A stretch of 64,000 bases of DNA from Thelonectria olida (taxonomy: Eukaryota > Ascomycota > Sordariomycetes > Hypocreales > Nectriaceae), in contig JAGPYM010000002.1 in the NCBI GenBank assembly GCA_020736575.1, positions 2,046,001 to 2,110,000 on the forward strand. The letters run 5' to 3'. The translations under genes and the position numbers were made by a program. Positions within the stretch are counted from its first letter, which is position 1. Every line of letters begins with the position of its first letter. Below the pieces are notes generated by a model, which searched no databases, was not told where the DNA came from, and worked only from the letters and a program-made list of their open reading frames with translations. Shown here in pieces: positions 23,293 to 35,767 of the stretch.

Positions 23293-25330
23293 ATGTCGTC
23301 GCAACCAGAGGTTGACCTCAAAACCTCCAAGATGAAAGAGGAGTCTCTGGCCCACGGCAGTTCGTTCAGCATGCGCGAGCCTGAGTACGCAGAGGAAGCC
23401 CCGCCGCGGTACTGGGGTCGCTTCGTCGATGGCTTCAAGCGCGACCCCGACTCGAGCCTCTTCTCCAACGACCCTCTTGGCAACCTGGAAAACGGCGGCG
23501 CCTCTCGCCTTCACAATGGCGCCCACTACTACGATTTGCACCTCGCCAATCTGAGCACCGCCCACACGGGTCTGGCTAGGAAGCTCAAGGGAAGACATCT
23601 GCAGATGATTGCTATTGGAGGTTCCATTGGTAGGTCTTGCTGTGTCTTGCTCCCAGCGATTGCGACACAGACACGTCGTTTGGCTGGTTGCGGCTTGGGT
23701 TGAGATTTCGGGCTGACGTGTATGCCATTTAGGTACTGGACTGTTCGTTGCCTCTGGGAAGGCTTTGGCTACAGGTGGTCCGGCGTCATTACTGCTCGCC
23801 TTTCTGATTGTCGGCACAATGCTGTATTGCACGTGTCAGGCTCTTGGTGAGCTTGCCGTCATCTTTCCCATTGCCGGTTCCTTCTCTTCATGGGCGACTC
23901 GGTTCCTTGATCCTTCGTGGGGCTTTGCTGTCGGTTGGAAGTAAGTCCTCTCAAGCCACACCTTTTAGAGGAACCACTCCGCGGTGCTAACCTGCTGTGT
24001 AGCTATGCTATGCAATGGTTCATCATCCTGCCATTGGAAGTCATCGCCGCCTCCGTTACTCTCTCGTATTGGGATGAGACACTTACACGAGCCATCTTTG
24101 TCTCCATCTTCCTCTTCATCATCCTCTTCATCAACATGTTTGGAGTCAAAGGCTATGGTGAAGCTGAATTCATCTTCTCCAGTATCAAAGTCGTCGCCGT
24201 GATTGGCTTCATGTGAGTGCTGATCTGCCGTCACTTAATCGTCTGATTGACTAATTAATTCCACTAGTCTGCTGGGAATAGTTCTCAACTGTGGTGGCAC
24301 TCCCGAAGGTGGTTACATCGGCGGAAAGTACTGGCAAGACCCAGGCGCCTTTCACAATGGGTTCAAAGGGCTCTGCAGTGTCTTCGTTACTGCCGCCTTC
24401 GCCTTCGCCGGAACCGAACTCATCGGTCTCGCTGCGGCTGAAACTGCCAACCCGAGAAAGTCGTTGCCCACGGCGCTGAAACAGGTCTTCTGGAGAATCA
24501 CTCTCTTCTACATCGTCGCATTGACCTTGGTCGGCTTACTCGTGCGATATGACGATCCTAAGCTTGAAGGCGGCGAGAGTGATGCAGACGCAAAAGCATC
24601 CCCCTTTGTCATCGCCATTGAGGAGGCCGGTATTCAGGTCCTCCCTTCAGTAATGAACGCAGTCATCCTCGCTGCCGTTCTCTCTGTCGGCAACTCGGCC
24701 GTTTTTGGATCTTCGCGAACTATCGCTGCTCTCGCGAACCTGAATCAAGCCCCCCGGATCTTGGGGTACGTCGATCGAAAAGGTCGACCCCTCGTTGCCA
24801 TCGGTATTGCCGCTGCTATTGGCCTTCTTGCTTTCCTCGCCGACCTCCCTGAGCAAGGCGCCATCCTTGAATGGCTCCTTGCCATCTCGGGCCTCTCCAC
24901 TATCATTACCTGGGGCTCAATATGCGTCTGCCACATCCGCTTCCGCCGCGCCTGGGCCTCGAGGGGCCACTCTCCCGACGAACTGCCCTTCCAGTCCCAA
25001 GTCGGCATCATCGGCTCCTATGTGGGCATTACTCTCAACGTACTCGTGCTTGTCGCTCACTTCTGGGTGGCCGTGTTCCCCATTAACAATGACCACATGA
25101 CCAGCGCCGAAATTGCAAAGGAATTCTTCCTCAAATGGCTAGGCGCCCCTTTCGTCCTAGGCTTCTATATCGGCCACAAGATCTACTACCGCACTTCATA
25201 CGTCAAGCTTAACGACATGGACATCGATACAGGCCGTCGTGATTTTAATGTCCCCATATTGCTTGCTCAAGAACGCGAGGAGAGAGAGGGCTGGCCTAAG
25301 TGGAAGAGGTTCTACAAGGTGGTGTGTTAA
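23293..25330 (+). CDS. Amino acid permease, YAT family (APC superfamily)
   Basis: A plasma-membrane proton-coupled amino acid transporter of the fungal YAT/AAP group. Exons 23293-23629, 23733-23940, 24003-24212 and 24268-25330, with introns of 103, 62 and 55 nt, sum to 605 codons plus stop. After a hydrophilic N terminus of about 100 residues come LKGRHLQMIAIGGSIGTGLFVASG, the hallmark of TM1, then about 12 membrane segments including ELAVIFPIAGSFSSWATRF, NMFGVKGYGEAEF, FAFAGTELIGLAAAE (the conserved GTE motif), NSAVFGSSRTIAALA and RPLVAIGIAAAIGLLAF. The sequence RKGRPL is also typical. The substrate range cannot be read from sequence; the type suggests a broad-range permease. Its cytosolic C terminus ends WPKWKRFYKVVC. 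Confidence 0.94.
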
Positions 25331-26317
25331 AAGACATGTGGTTAATTCTCGAACTAAGGGAAAGCAGAGAATATGTATTAAGGTATTTGGGTGTTTTCAG
25401 GTGTAAGATTTTGTATCTCGGGTGTTCTGGGCGCGGGTGGACAAACGACACGTCACTTGGGCGGGTAGGATTTTGGATGAGCGTTCTTGCGTCATATACC
25501 ACCAGACTTGTTTGGGATTTCAATGGCGTTTTGGGAGGGATCATCACAGGAAGGCTTTGAGAGGCCCCTGGCTCTTTGTGGCGATGGATGGGTTATACTC
25601 CACGGCTTCGTTAAGTGGCCTCGACGGCAAGCGAGCCTCTTACGCTTGATCAAATTAGTAGCATCTGAGGATGCCGACAATGAATAATGACTTGAATTGT
25701 TCCACCTGCTTGCTTCCATGACCTGCCAGTAGCACCGAATGATGTCTGGCCTTCACCTTTAGCAGGCTAGGTTGTCTCGATCCAAATCCATCCCGTCGAA
25801 GCGAGCATTTTCACCAGCGACAAAGCAAGACGATTCAATCAAAGCGAGAGTAACAGTAAATCTGATTGAGCTACCGAATGGTGTCCATAGACAGGAGTAT
25901 TCTACCTCTCTTGATTTCCCTCCAAAAATTGCATGCGGCAACAGCGTCCAAAGCTGTAAATCATTCTTCGGGCGATAAGCTCCCTTTTTCCCACGCCACC
26001 TCATGCTTTCCGAACACCATACATGAAGGCCGTTAAGAGGTAATGCTGAAGAGAGATGAAAAAAGGGGGTCGAGGGAACAGGGCAAAAGGACAATGAAAA
26101 GCTGGGGCTGGGGCTCCTCCGTCGTCACCGCTTCTCGTTTTCAGAGAAACGGGCCAACAAGGCTGATTCCTCATATAACCATACAATCGTCAAAGAGTTG
26201 AAAGCAGACAAAACCACAGGAAAATAAAACGTGGTAGATATGACGCCAAGAAAGCCAGAGCCTGGCTATCAGACGTCATGGGTATCCTCGCAAGTTGGTT
26301 TGCTCAATGCCGATCCT
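25331..26317. other. Convergent 3' intergenic region
   Basis: Nearly 1 kb between the stops of the permease (plus) and the NTF2-like repeat gene (minus). Nothing beyond 3'-UTR and terminator sequence is evident. Confidence 0.4.
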
Positions 26318-28437
26318 TTAGAAATCCCAAAAGTCTTTCTTGACAGCAGACTGGTTGTTGTTGTTGCCTGGCTTTCGTGTGGGAAGAGACTGCGCGTTCT
26401 CATCCACCTCGCCGTATAGCCAATCGCGGTTGGTTCCCTTCTTGCCGCCCATGCCGTCACCAGCGATGTGAATTCGGGTGTCCTTGGGACCACCGTGGTC
26501 GGCTTGGTGGCCAGGCTTTCGAGTGGGGGCAGGCTGAGGGACGGCGTCTTCCTCAAAGGCCAGGAAGTCTCTGTTGGTACCGGCTCTGCCACCCATACCA
26601 TTGCCGTCAATATGGATTCGGGAGGTCTTGTTGTCCGTGTGGTCAGCTGGGTGACCGGGCTTTCGGCCAGGGACTGGCAAAGGAACATCGTCTTCCTCGC
26701 AGGCCAGGAAGTCGCGGCTGGTTCCCGATCGACCGCCCATACCATTGCCAGCAATATGGATACGTGAGTTCTTGTTACCGGTTTGCTCGGCTTGGTGGCC
26801 AGGCTTTCGGCCAGGAACAGACTGAGGAAGGTCGGCAGACTCGCCGTAGAGCCAGTCACGGTTCGTTCCCTTTCGGCCTCCCATTCCGTCACCGGCGATG
26901 TGAATTCGGGTGTCGTCTTCGGGACCTTTGTTCTCCTTCTTCGGGGCAGGAGACTGCTCGTAGGAAGACCAGTTGGCGTCCATCATTTCAACTGCTTTCT
27001 TTCGGCCTTCGGGGAGAGGTTGGGAGCGGTCAGGGTGAGCGGGCGAGTTGTCGGCGATGTTGAAGTGAGGGTCAAAGTCTTCACCGCGACCCTTGAGATT
27101 GGTGATGTTTCCGAGGGGTTGGTTTAGGGCGGAATCTGGATCTTCCTTGTCAAACAGTTGATTCTTATACAAGCCTAGGCCTTCGTTGTGTGTGTAACCT
27201 CTGGGCTTCGCGTTGGGGCGCGGAGGCTGGGGTACTCTCTCACCGTCATCTTGGAGCTCGAAGTGGGTCTCGGCGTCGCGTCGGGGCCGAGCGGCAAGAT
27301 GCTCAGGTGTCTCATTTACAGCACCCTTATCGGTATCCCAGTGGCGGATGTCTTGGGTGCGGAGGGTCTTGGAAGGCTTGAATTTTTGGGGCGTCACGAA
27401 ATCACTAAAGGACCATTGACTGTCGTGCTTGGACTTGGGTCTCTCATCGAAATCTTGGCCGGGTGCGGGGGCGTCCTGGGGATCAGTGCCATCGGCGAAA
27501 TCAAAGTGAGAGAACTTCTTGGGGTTGGGACGAATCAGGCGGTTGCCCTTTGGCTGGGGCGTTTCGACGAGTTCGGATTCCTGCTGGCCATCGAAGATAC
27601 GCGAAGGCTTGAAGTTCTTACCCTGACCGCCCTTGCTAGGCGACATGGATCGGTGGCGGTTTGCGCTCGGAGAACCATCGACAGGCTCATCGCCTAGAAT
27701 CTCAGTAAAGGAGCGTTGGTGGGGTCGGCTGCCACCATAAGGTGACACGACGTTGGAGGGGAGGGGAGCCTCGATCTCTTCGCGGGGGCCAAAGAGCTGT
27801 AGAGAAGCATGGGGATCGCGGAGGGCGTTGTTGGAGTTGCCTCGGGTTCGGACGATGGTTTCATTGTGACTGGGAGGGAAGGCCTCGAAGCTGCCAGAGG
27901 ACTTGAGGCAAGCCTGGATGAAAGCGATCTGTTCCCTGCTGTCCCTGATGGGCCAGTTGCGACCAGACTTTCCGATCACCTCGATTTGCTTGAGGACCGA
28001 GCCCTGGTCCCATTGAAGGCGGATTTGAGATATCTTGCCGTCCTCATCAAAGGCGACGAAGTGAGTCTGGAAGTACAAAGGTTAGCCTAGAAGTCCCAAG
28101 AGAAATGAACGCACTAGAAGTCACAGCAACGAACAATTGGGAAATAGGCAACGCGGTTAGAGAGAAAGTTATCATCAAGGCCTGGGAGGTATGGGCCACC
28201 GCCAGTCTCGAAGCCGAGGCCGGTATCGACCTCGACCACAATAACATCCTGGCCGTCAACAATGTTGAGAATGTCCTCCTTCTTCTTGGTGACTTGCTTC
28301 TGCAGGCCATTGAGATGCTTGATGATTTGGGTAGCCCCAGAAAAAGACGTTGTGGTGGTCACGTAGTGCAGGGATGCCGTGTCAGCCAGCAGCGACGAGG
28401 TGGGCGCAGCCAAAAACTGCTTGTAAGTGGCCGCCAT
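26318..28437 (-). CDS. NTF2-like protein with four 48-residue C-terminal repeats
   Basis: A fungal protein of unknown role. Exons 28437-28135 and 28066-26318, with a 68-nt phase-0 intron, sum to 683 codons plus stop. Residues 1-150 form an NTF2-like (SnoaL-type) fold: MAATYKQFLAAP, SLHYVTTTTSFSGATQIIKHL, GGPYLPGLDDNFLSNRVAYFPITHFVAFDEDGKISQIRLQWDQGSVLKQ. A long disordered middle carries dispersed aromatic-acidic motifs (FSHFDFADG, WSFSDFVTPQKF, DIRHWDTD). Residues 485-676 are four consecutive units of exactly 48 residues with core RIHIAG-GMGG--GT-RD and a second block P-RKPG. The protein ends KKDFWDF. No enzyme active-site set is visible. A role in RNA granules or scaffolding is possible but only a guess. 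Confidence 0.85.
26342..26917 (-). repeat. Four tandem 144-bp coding repeats
   Basis: Four in-frame units of 144 bp each encode the 48-residue repeats at the end of the NTF2-like protein. Units 1 and 4 carry GDGMGG and NRDWLYGE; units 2 and 3 carry GNGMGG and RDFLA-EED. The pairing 1/4 and 2/3 suggests duplication from within or conversion between inner units. Confidence 0.9.
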
Positions 28438-31159
28438 GGCGAACGGGACGGGCTGTGTGCGACTCGTCGAGAAGAGGTTGTCGTTGGCGTCGGCGATGGC
28501 GCAAAAGAGCACGAAGAGGATGGATAAGCGGAGACAAGGCCGCGACGTGAAGCGACGGAGAGCGAAGAGCGACGAAAGCTGGAGAAGAAAGAGAGTGTGA
28601 GGCTGGGTTGGAAAGAAAGAGAGGGACGGATGAAGTTGGTTGGCGGAATGGGGATGGAAGTAGAGAAGACCGGAAATCAAAACAAGCACGTGGATTTCGT
28701 GAAGGCGGGAAGAAATGCTCAGTCGAGCTTGGGCTCTTGGGCTTGGGGCCTTTCGGGGTCTTGGAAGAGAAGGACGGGACGAGGACGAGGACGAGGACGA
28801 GGAGGGATGAGGATGACCGATGAGGGTGTGTGAGCCTGTGAGGGTGCTAACGGGCGTGGGCCAGGGGTTTGCATGGACGGGGAGTGGTAAGGTACCTGGC
28901 GATTGGTATACGCGACGTACCTGCCAGGTCAAGATGGTGTAAGGGCTTAGCTTCTGGCCTTATTACTATTCAGGGTGCATGCTGCAGTTGCAGGGTGCAG
29001 GCAGGCAGGTACTATATAGAAAGAAAGATGAAAGATGACTGAATGAGCAAGGGGGAGACATTGGTCTATGTCTTATGCCTTGGCCTATCTTGTCAGAAGG
29101 ATGGATTCTCATAGGTAGATAGAGCCCAGCTTGTCTGATGCGAGTCGGTCGCCTGCAAGCCGATCAAGGATATATCCTCCGCAACCATGTTCCCTACCGA
29201 GCTGCAAACAGAGGGAAACCTGGGTACGAAAAATACATAGACGGTGACAAACCTCATGGCATCGCCCCCAACACTGAAACAATATTTTAAATTACTTACA
29301 GCCGTATGCCCCCAGCTGCTTAAAGGCACGCATGAAGCTAGCTGAGCAGCGTCCCCTGGGCCAGTGGGAACAGGCCAGGTACACGAGATGCAGGTACCGA
29401 CTATTCCCAGAGCGCAAAAGGCAGGACGCATTCGTCCCTGCCCCCCTTGACGCAGGTTTCCCAAGCCGGTTTTGTTAATGAGGGGCAGTATTCGTCCTGT
29501 AACTCACAGTACCTTCATGCTAGAGAAGGCGGGAAACCCAATGGGCCGTGTTGTGCCCTTTGCGCCCTATCATCTTGATGTTGTTTGTGTCGTTTTCCTC
29601 TTCTTGTTTGGTCTGTTTGACCATGCGATGAAAGCATCAAAGTGGATAGGTAGCTTCTTTGCGCTCGGAATGGACGCACGTCAACGGCAACTCGGGGCTA
29701 GCTGATGGGCCGCCACCAAGGTTAACCGATGGGAGCTTATGATGATGATGCGCAGCTCATGACTTCTCTTTCATGATCTGTTATCCACTGCGTCATATCT
29801 ACATTGCTCGACTGAGGTTTGAAGACATGTCCCGCACAAGGCTTCCTTCCATATTCCATCTCGTCTTCTTTCCAACAACTCATGGCCTGTCATATCAGTG
29901 ATGCTATATCCCAAATGAGGCAAGGCCCAGACGCGGTCTCTCTCCACGCGTCCAGCTCGACGGAACTCGGAGGGTACTTGCAGGGTACAAACACGAAGAA
30001 AATTGGGGGACTTGAGCTCCAAAACTCCACCGTGTTTCATCGTTTTGCGCCATTCCTCCTTGGGAATAACCACGCCTCATGCCACTGTGGTCCAGTTGAG
30101 CTTGTCTCCATATCGAATTCATTCGGGATAAAACCAAAAGCAGAGGTGAGGTGAACCATCAAGGTCGCTGATGAGAGGCAGTCTTGACCATCCAACTACA
30201 GAATACGAATGCATGCTCTTTAATTGGCAGCATGGAGCACGTGCACTTGCACCACTTCAATACCACTGACAAACAAGCAAACTCCTGGGACTGGGACTGG
30301 AGCGGGCCGATCCCGTGGCAGACTGAGTTCAGCAGGAGCTAATCCAATTGAGTTGCCGACGACCGAGAGAGCAACTTGGTCATTCCATGGAGCTTCCTTG
30401 AGCCAACGTGGCAAACTATTCCCATGCGCTGCCCATCAATCGAGGCTGCCTAAGAGGGGGTTGGCCGTAATAAGCCGGGATAACACAAGTACCGTTCCCG
30501 AGTAGGCCATGAATATAATTCGCGATAACATGATATCATTCATGTTATCGAAGATGGACTTTTATACTGTTGTCTAGGTTTCGTGGGATCCTTTCCTCCT
30601 AGTTACCTATCTGAGATACCTTGCCCGACGGCACCCTTATAGGCGGTATCGAATTTGGGGCAATATGCGTCCCCCACAGCCCCTTGCGACTATGCGAATT
30701 CGTGGTGGAAATCGTCTTCCTTCCAAAGATACTATAAGAGACTGAAATATTGCGTTGTTTCCTCGATTTTTCCTCTACTTCCATCTCCTGTTTGTTCTAT
30801 TGAATGGAGATTCGCATGTCCCTAGGGAAGTTAGAGAATGAGCCTCTCCTGAAACTGCTGTAAGACGGCCACACGTAGACATGACGTGACGTGGCAATGG
30901 CCAAGTGTGGCGGGGGCCTTCAGCTCTGCGCCACACTCCGCGAGGCAGTGAGAAGCTGCTCCTACAAACTAGGCACGATCGCGATTGCAAACTGTCCCGA
31001 GATCCCTCTTCATTTCTTATCATCAACCAGCCAACACAACTTCCATCCACCCATCGCAAGGTCCTCAAGTTTGCGAATTCGTTGATTACTACGCGATATA
31101 CCCTCCGTTGCACCTCCTAGCCCCTTCATGACCCCAGCAAGCCACCATTCGCCGCAACA
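28438..31159. promoter_or_regulatory. Divergent intergenic region, NTF2-like and VPS10 genes
   Basis: 2.7 kb between divergent starts. It holds a GGACGA-type repeat (about 28777-28803), a perfect inverted repeat with 10-bp arms and an 8-nt loop (30523-30550) and a short upstream frame touching the VPS10 start. No gene is supported: the longest minus-strand frame (29093-29464) has no family features. Confidence 0.4.
30523..30550. repeat. Inverted repeat, 10-bp arms
   Basis: CGATAACATG at 30523-30532 and its exact complement CATGTTATCG at 30541-30550, separated by 8 nt. It lies about 610 bp before the VPS10 start codon. GATAA within the arm is a GATA-factor core. Confidence 0.7.
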
Positions 31160-31163
31160 ATGA
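31128..31163 (+). promoter_or_regulatory. uORF whose stop overlaps the VPS10 start (AUGA)
   Basis: An ATG at 31128 opens an 11-codon frame that ends in TGA at 31161-31163. This TGA overlaps the VPS10 start ATG (31160-31162) by two bases in the string CAATGAGG. The geometry would allow termination-reinitiation or leaky-scanning control, if the leader includes 31128. Confidence 0.5.
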
Positions 31164-34100
31164 GGTTCGCAGGCAGGGGCGCTGCAGCCTCATGGCGCAT
31201 CCTCTTACTGTCCCTTTTCTCGACAGCAGTCGTCGCCAAGGGTGATGACTCGAAATTTCTAACAGTCACACCATTTAGCCGTCCTCCCCTCAACATCAAC
31301 TACTTTGAAGATAGCGACGTCGTCGTCTTCCACGATGTGGAGGAGCGAAACATCTACCGGCTCGATGACGAGACCAACGCATGGTCACAGGTCGAGGGCA
31401 TTCCCGACGGCTACTCGTCAATGCTTGTCCGGCATCCTTTCGAACCGAAGACCGCCTTCGTCCTGACCCAAGACACGAAACATTACAAGACAACCGATCG
31501 AGGCAAAACCTGGACAGAGTTCAACAGCGGTACCTACCCGAGTCCCTACCAACCCCGCATCCTCGTATTCCACGCTGGAGATCCGGATCGCATCATTTTC
31601 AATGGAATTCGATGCGAGGGACTCTGGTGTGACGTAGAAGAGGCGACATACACCCTTGATGGCTTCAAGTCTGTGAAGCAGCTCCGCACTGCTATTTCTG
31701 GCTGCTGGTGGGCCAAGTCAACCCCAGAATTCACGACTGGCGACAAGGACTTTGACCAATCGAGAATTCTTTGCATTACATCTGATCCCTTGTCGGTCTT
31801 GAAGGAGGATCAGCGGCTTGCCATCTCAGACAACTTCTTTGCTCTAGAGCAGGGCGAAAAGCAGGAATTTGAGCCCAACTTGGACACCAGTAAGGGCGTG
31901 TCTGGCATTGTCAACCTAGCCACCGTCAAGAAGTTCATCCTAGTTGCTGCCGCGACCCAAAATAGCGACGAGATGGCACTTTATGTGACGGATGACACTA
32001 TTCGATGGCACCGAGCCATATTTCCCACGGACGATAACCACGATCATTCCCATCAGATTAACCAGGAGGCTTACACGGTGTTGGAAAGCACAAATTACAG
32101 CATCCAAGTGGATGTCTTGACCTCACATCCCTCCAAACCAATGGGTGTCATGTTCACGAGCAACTCCAACGGTACCTTCTTCACTGAGAATGTTCCCTAC
32201 ACGAACCGCAACGTCAAGGGTCACGTCGATTTTGAGAAGATTAGCGGCATACAGGGCATTTTCTTGGTCAATACAGTTGAGAATGGCAAGGACGTTGATG
32301 AGAAGGGCGCCGATCAAATTGTCATCACCCAGATTACATACGATGATGGCAGAACCTTCCACGAGATCAAGGCTGGTGATGACAGAATTCACTTGCACTC
32401 CGTCACCCAGCTCGATAATGTAGGTAGGGTGTTTTCGAGTCCAGCACCCGGGCTCATCATGGGCAATGGCAACACCGGAAAGTCTCTTACCGAATTCTCG
32501 GAGTCAAATCTTTTCGTCTCAGACAATGCCGGGTTGACGTGGAAGAAGGCGCTGGACGGTCCGCACAAGTACGAATTCGGCGACTCCGGCTCAATACTTG
32601 TTGCAATCAAAGATTCCCTCAAGGAAGACGTCACAAATTTCTCCTATTCCCTAGACCACGGCGACACCTGGAAATCTGTTGACCTTCCAGCCGACGTCAA
32701 AGCCATGAAGCCAGATATCCTCACGACAACCCCAGACTCGACAAGCACTAAGTTTCTGCTCCTGGGACAGAGGGAGAGAGTGTATTATATGATTGTCATT
32801 GACTTCAGCACTCTTGGGAAATCCAAGTGTGATAAAGACAAGGATATGGAGGATTGGTACGCGCGAGTCGATGACGATGGCAAGCCAACATGCATCATGG
32901 GCCATAAGCAGACTTATCGCCGTCGCAAGAAGTCATCTGATTGTTTCGTCATGAGCAATTTTGTCGATCCAGTTGCCAAGACAGAGAATTGCGATTGCAC
33001 AGATGAGGACTTTGAGTGCGACTTCAATTTTCAGCGAGACCCCGAGGACAGAACGGTCTGCAAACAAGTCGGTGCAATCCCAATCCCAGAAGGCTCCTGC
33101 CCGAAGGGGTCGGAAGGCACATTCAAGGGCTCATCCGGTTGGAGGCTTATTCCAGGAAACACTTGCAAGCGAAAGGATGGGTCTCAGAAAGATGACAAGG
33201 TTGACCGAGAGTGCTCCAAGGGAGGCAGCTCTGGCGGCGGCAACAAGGGGCCTGATACTCCTGCCAGCGGAGAAGTCACTCACAAGGCGGTCGAATTCAG
33301 CACCGAGCAAAGCGACTTTCAGAAGTTCTATCTCGGTGGGCAAGGAGCCGATGACACCGTAATTGTTCGACCTATCAAGTGGAGCGAGGGCAGTATGCTG
33401 GCCGAGAAAAATTTGTGGCGGACAACTGACCACGGCAAGTCGTGGGATCGTATCCTCGACAAGGAGGATATCCGCAACATCTACCAGCATGACTATTTCA
33501 AGGAAGTCGTCTTCTTTACCACCGGTACGGAGAAGGTCATCTACACCATCGACCGCGGACAGAGCTTCCACACTTTCACAGTGCCAAACAAGGCCGCGAC
33601 AGGAGTTGCCTCAATCAGCTTCCACCCGGACAAGAAAGATTGGCTCATCTGGGTTGGCGAGACATGCGACGACCTTTCAGGCAGCAAAAAATGCTACCGT
33701 GAGGCATCCCTCTCGACTGACCGCGGAGACAACTGGAATACAATCAAGCGCTTTGTGGATAGATGTGAGTTCACTGGACACACGGCCTACAAAAAGTGGC
33801 CGCAGCGCTCTCAGAAGCAAATTGTATGTCTTGCCGCGAAAGCAGAGGAAAAGGACGCACCGATGACGCTTATGACGAGCAATGACTTCTTCGGCGAGGA
33901 CGAGGTTATTTTCAACGGAACAGTGAAGCACTTCGCGACCATGAGCGAGTTCATTCTCATGTCGAACGATGACACCAAGGATGGTGGCCTGCAAGCCCTT
34001 GCCAGCGTAGATGGTAGGCATTTTGAGGCTGCTCGCTTCCCTTACAACTTTGATGAGACACATCAAAACTCGTACACGGTTTTGGACAGCTCCTCGCATG

Positions 34101-35767
34101 CCATCAACTTGTTTGTAGGCACCTCATCGACCGAGGGCCATAAGCACGGCTCTATCATCAAGAGCAACTCGAACGGTACGACGTACGTCCTCAGTGCCTC
34201 ACACGTCAACAGTGACGACACCGGCTACGTGGACTTCGAAAAGGTCGCTGGTCTGGAAGGCCTCGTTTTGGTCAACATTGTCGCCAACCCGAACGACAAG
34301 AGTGGCAAGAAGGAAGTCCAAACACAGATCTCACATGATGATGGATCCAAATGGACTTACTTGGCGCCGCCTCAGAAAGACGCCGATGGCAAGTCGTACA
34401 AGTGCAGCTCCAACAAGGGCGACAAGGACTGTGCTCTACACCTACACGGCTACACCGAGCGAGATGACAAGCGCAGGACCTTTGGGGCCAGCTCGGCGAT
34501 TGGTCTACTGTTTGGTGTTGGCAACGTTGGATCGAAGCTCGAGGTTGACAAGGAATCCGATACCTTCATGTCCAGCGACGGCGGGCTCACTTGGAAATGC
34601 GTCAAGAAGGGACACTGGACATGGCAATATGGAGACCAGGGGTCCATCATCGTTTTGGCACAACGAGCCACGCATGGCAACAAAGCCAAGACGAAGACAG
34701 TGTGGTATTCCATTGACGAGGGCACAAATTGGAAGTCGTATGAGTTCTCTGACAAGGAAGTCACAATTACCGATCTCACAACGGTCCAGTCTGGAACGTC
34801 ACGCAGCTTCCTCATTTGGTGCAAACCGGACTCGGGCAACCCGTTCTCTGTCAATCTTGATTTCACGGGCCTGACAAACAAGGCGTGCTCTAACGATGGT
34901 GATTCGGACTACTACCTGTGGTCACCAAAGCACCCCGCTCAGAAAGATGACTGTCTCTTTGGCCACGTTGCTACGTACCTCCGCAAGAAGCCGGGCCGGA
35001 CTTGCTACAACGAAAAGAACCTCCAGAGACTATACAACTACAATAACTGCGAGTGCACTCGTGAGGATTACGAATGGTAAGTGGACACCCAGAAACAACT
35101 GGCGTTGCGATGAAGGCTAATACTCTTTAGTGCGTACAACTTTGAGCTTGACAACCACGGTCAATGTAGTCTGGTGCAAGGCCTGCAGCCTCTTTCTGGC
35201 CCAGAATGGTGCAAGCTGAACCCCAATGAGACATCGTGGTTCGAACCTACGGGCTACCGCAAAGTTCCGTTGACAACGTGTGCTGAAGGCAACGAGTTGG
35301 ACAAGACCTCGAAAGAGCACCCTTGCGCAGGTTATGAGGATGAGTTTGAGAGGAAGCATCGGACATCGGGTCTGGCCCTTTTCTTTGCGATTGTGGTGCC
35401 GATCGGGGCGGCCTGCGCTGTCGGCTGGTACGTGTATCGCAACTGGAGTGGAAAGTTTGGGCAGATCCGACTGGGAGACAGCTCGGCGACTTTCGACAGC
35501 GACCAGCCATGGATCAAGTACCCCGTCATCGGTATTTCGGCTGTGGCCGCAGTGGTGGCCGCCCTACCGCTTGTTGCCGTCAGCTTGTGGCGGGCTGGTT
35601 TCGGAGCTTACGAGCGAATCCGTGGGGAACGCAGCGGCGGCTGGCTCCCTAGCAACAGCACCAGACGGTTCACGACGCGTGATAGCTTCGCCCGTGGTGG
35701 TGACTACTCCGCAGTCGACGACGACGAGGGTGAACTGCTGGGAGAGGACAGTGATGAGGAGGTTTGA
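31160..35767 (+). CDS. vps10: Vacuolar protein sorting/targeting receptor VPS10 (sortilin family)
   Basis: A type I receptor cycling between late Golgi and prevacuolar endosome, carrying soluble vacuolar hydrolases such as carboxypeptidase Y. Exons 31160-35076 and 35131-35767, joined by a 54-nt intron that splits a Cys codon, sum to 1,517 codons plus stop. A signal peptide (LLLSLFSTAVVA) is followed by two VPS10 ten-bladed propeller domains, each with Asp-box blades (TTDRGKTW, SDNAGLTWKKA, TTDHGKSWDRI, SSDGGLTWKCV). Each propeller ends in a 10CC cysteine module (DCFVMSNF...CDCTDEDFECDFNF near residues 590-625; CLFGHVATYLRKK...CECTREDYEWCAYNFE near 1270-1310). A membrane segment lies at about 1385-1408, a second hydrophobic stretch at about 1436-1459, then a short acidic tail (DDDEGELLGEDSDEE) suited to adaptor and retromer binding. 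Confidence 0.97.

Noticed and set aside
29093..29464. A 123-codon minus-strand frame
   Set aside because: No codon bias, no domain, no splice partners, and a composition like that of the surrounding gap.
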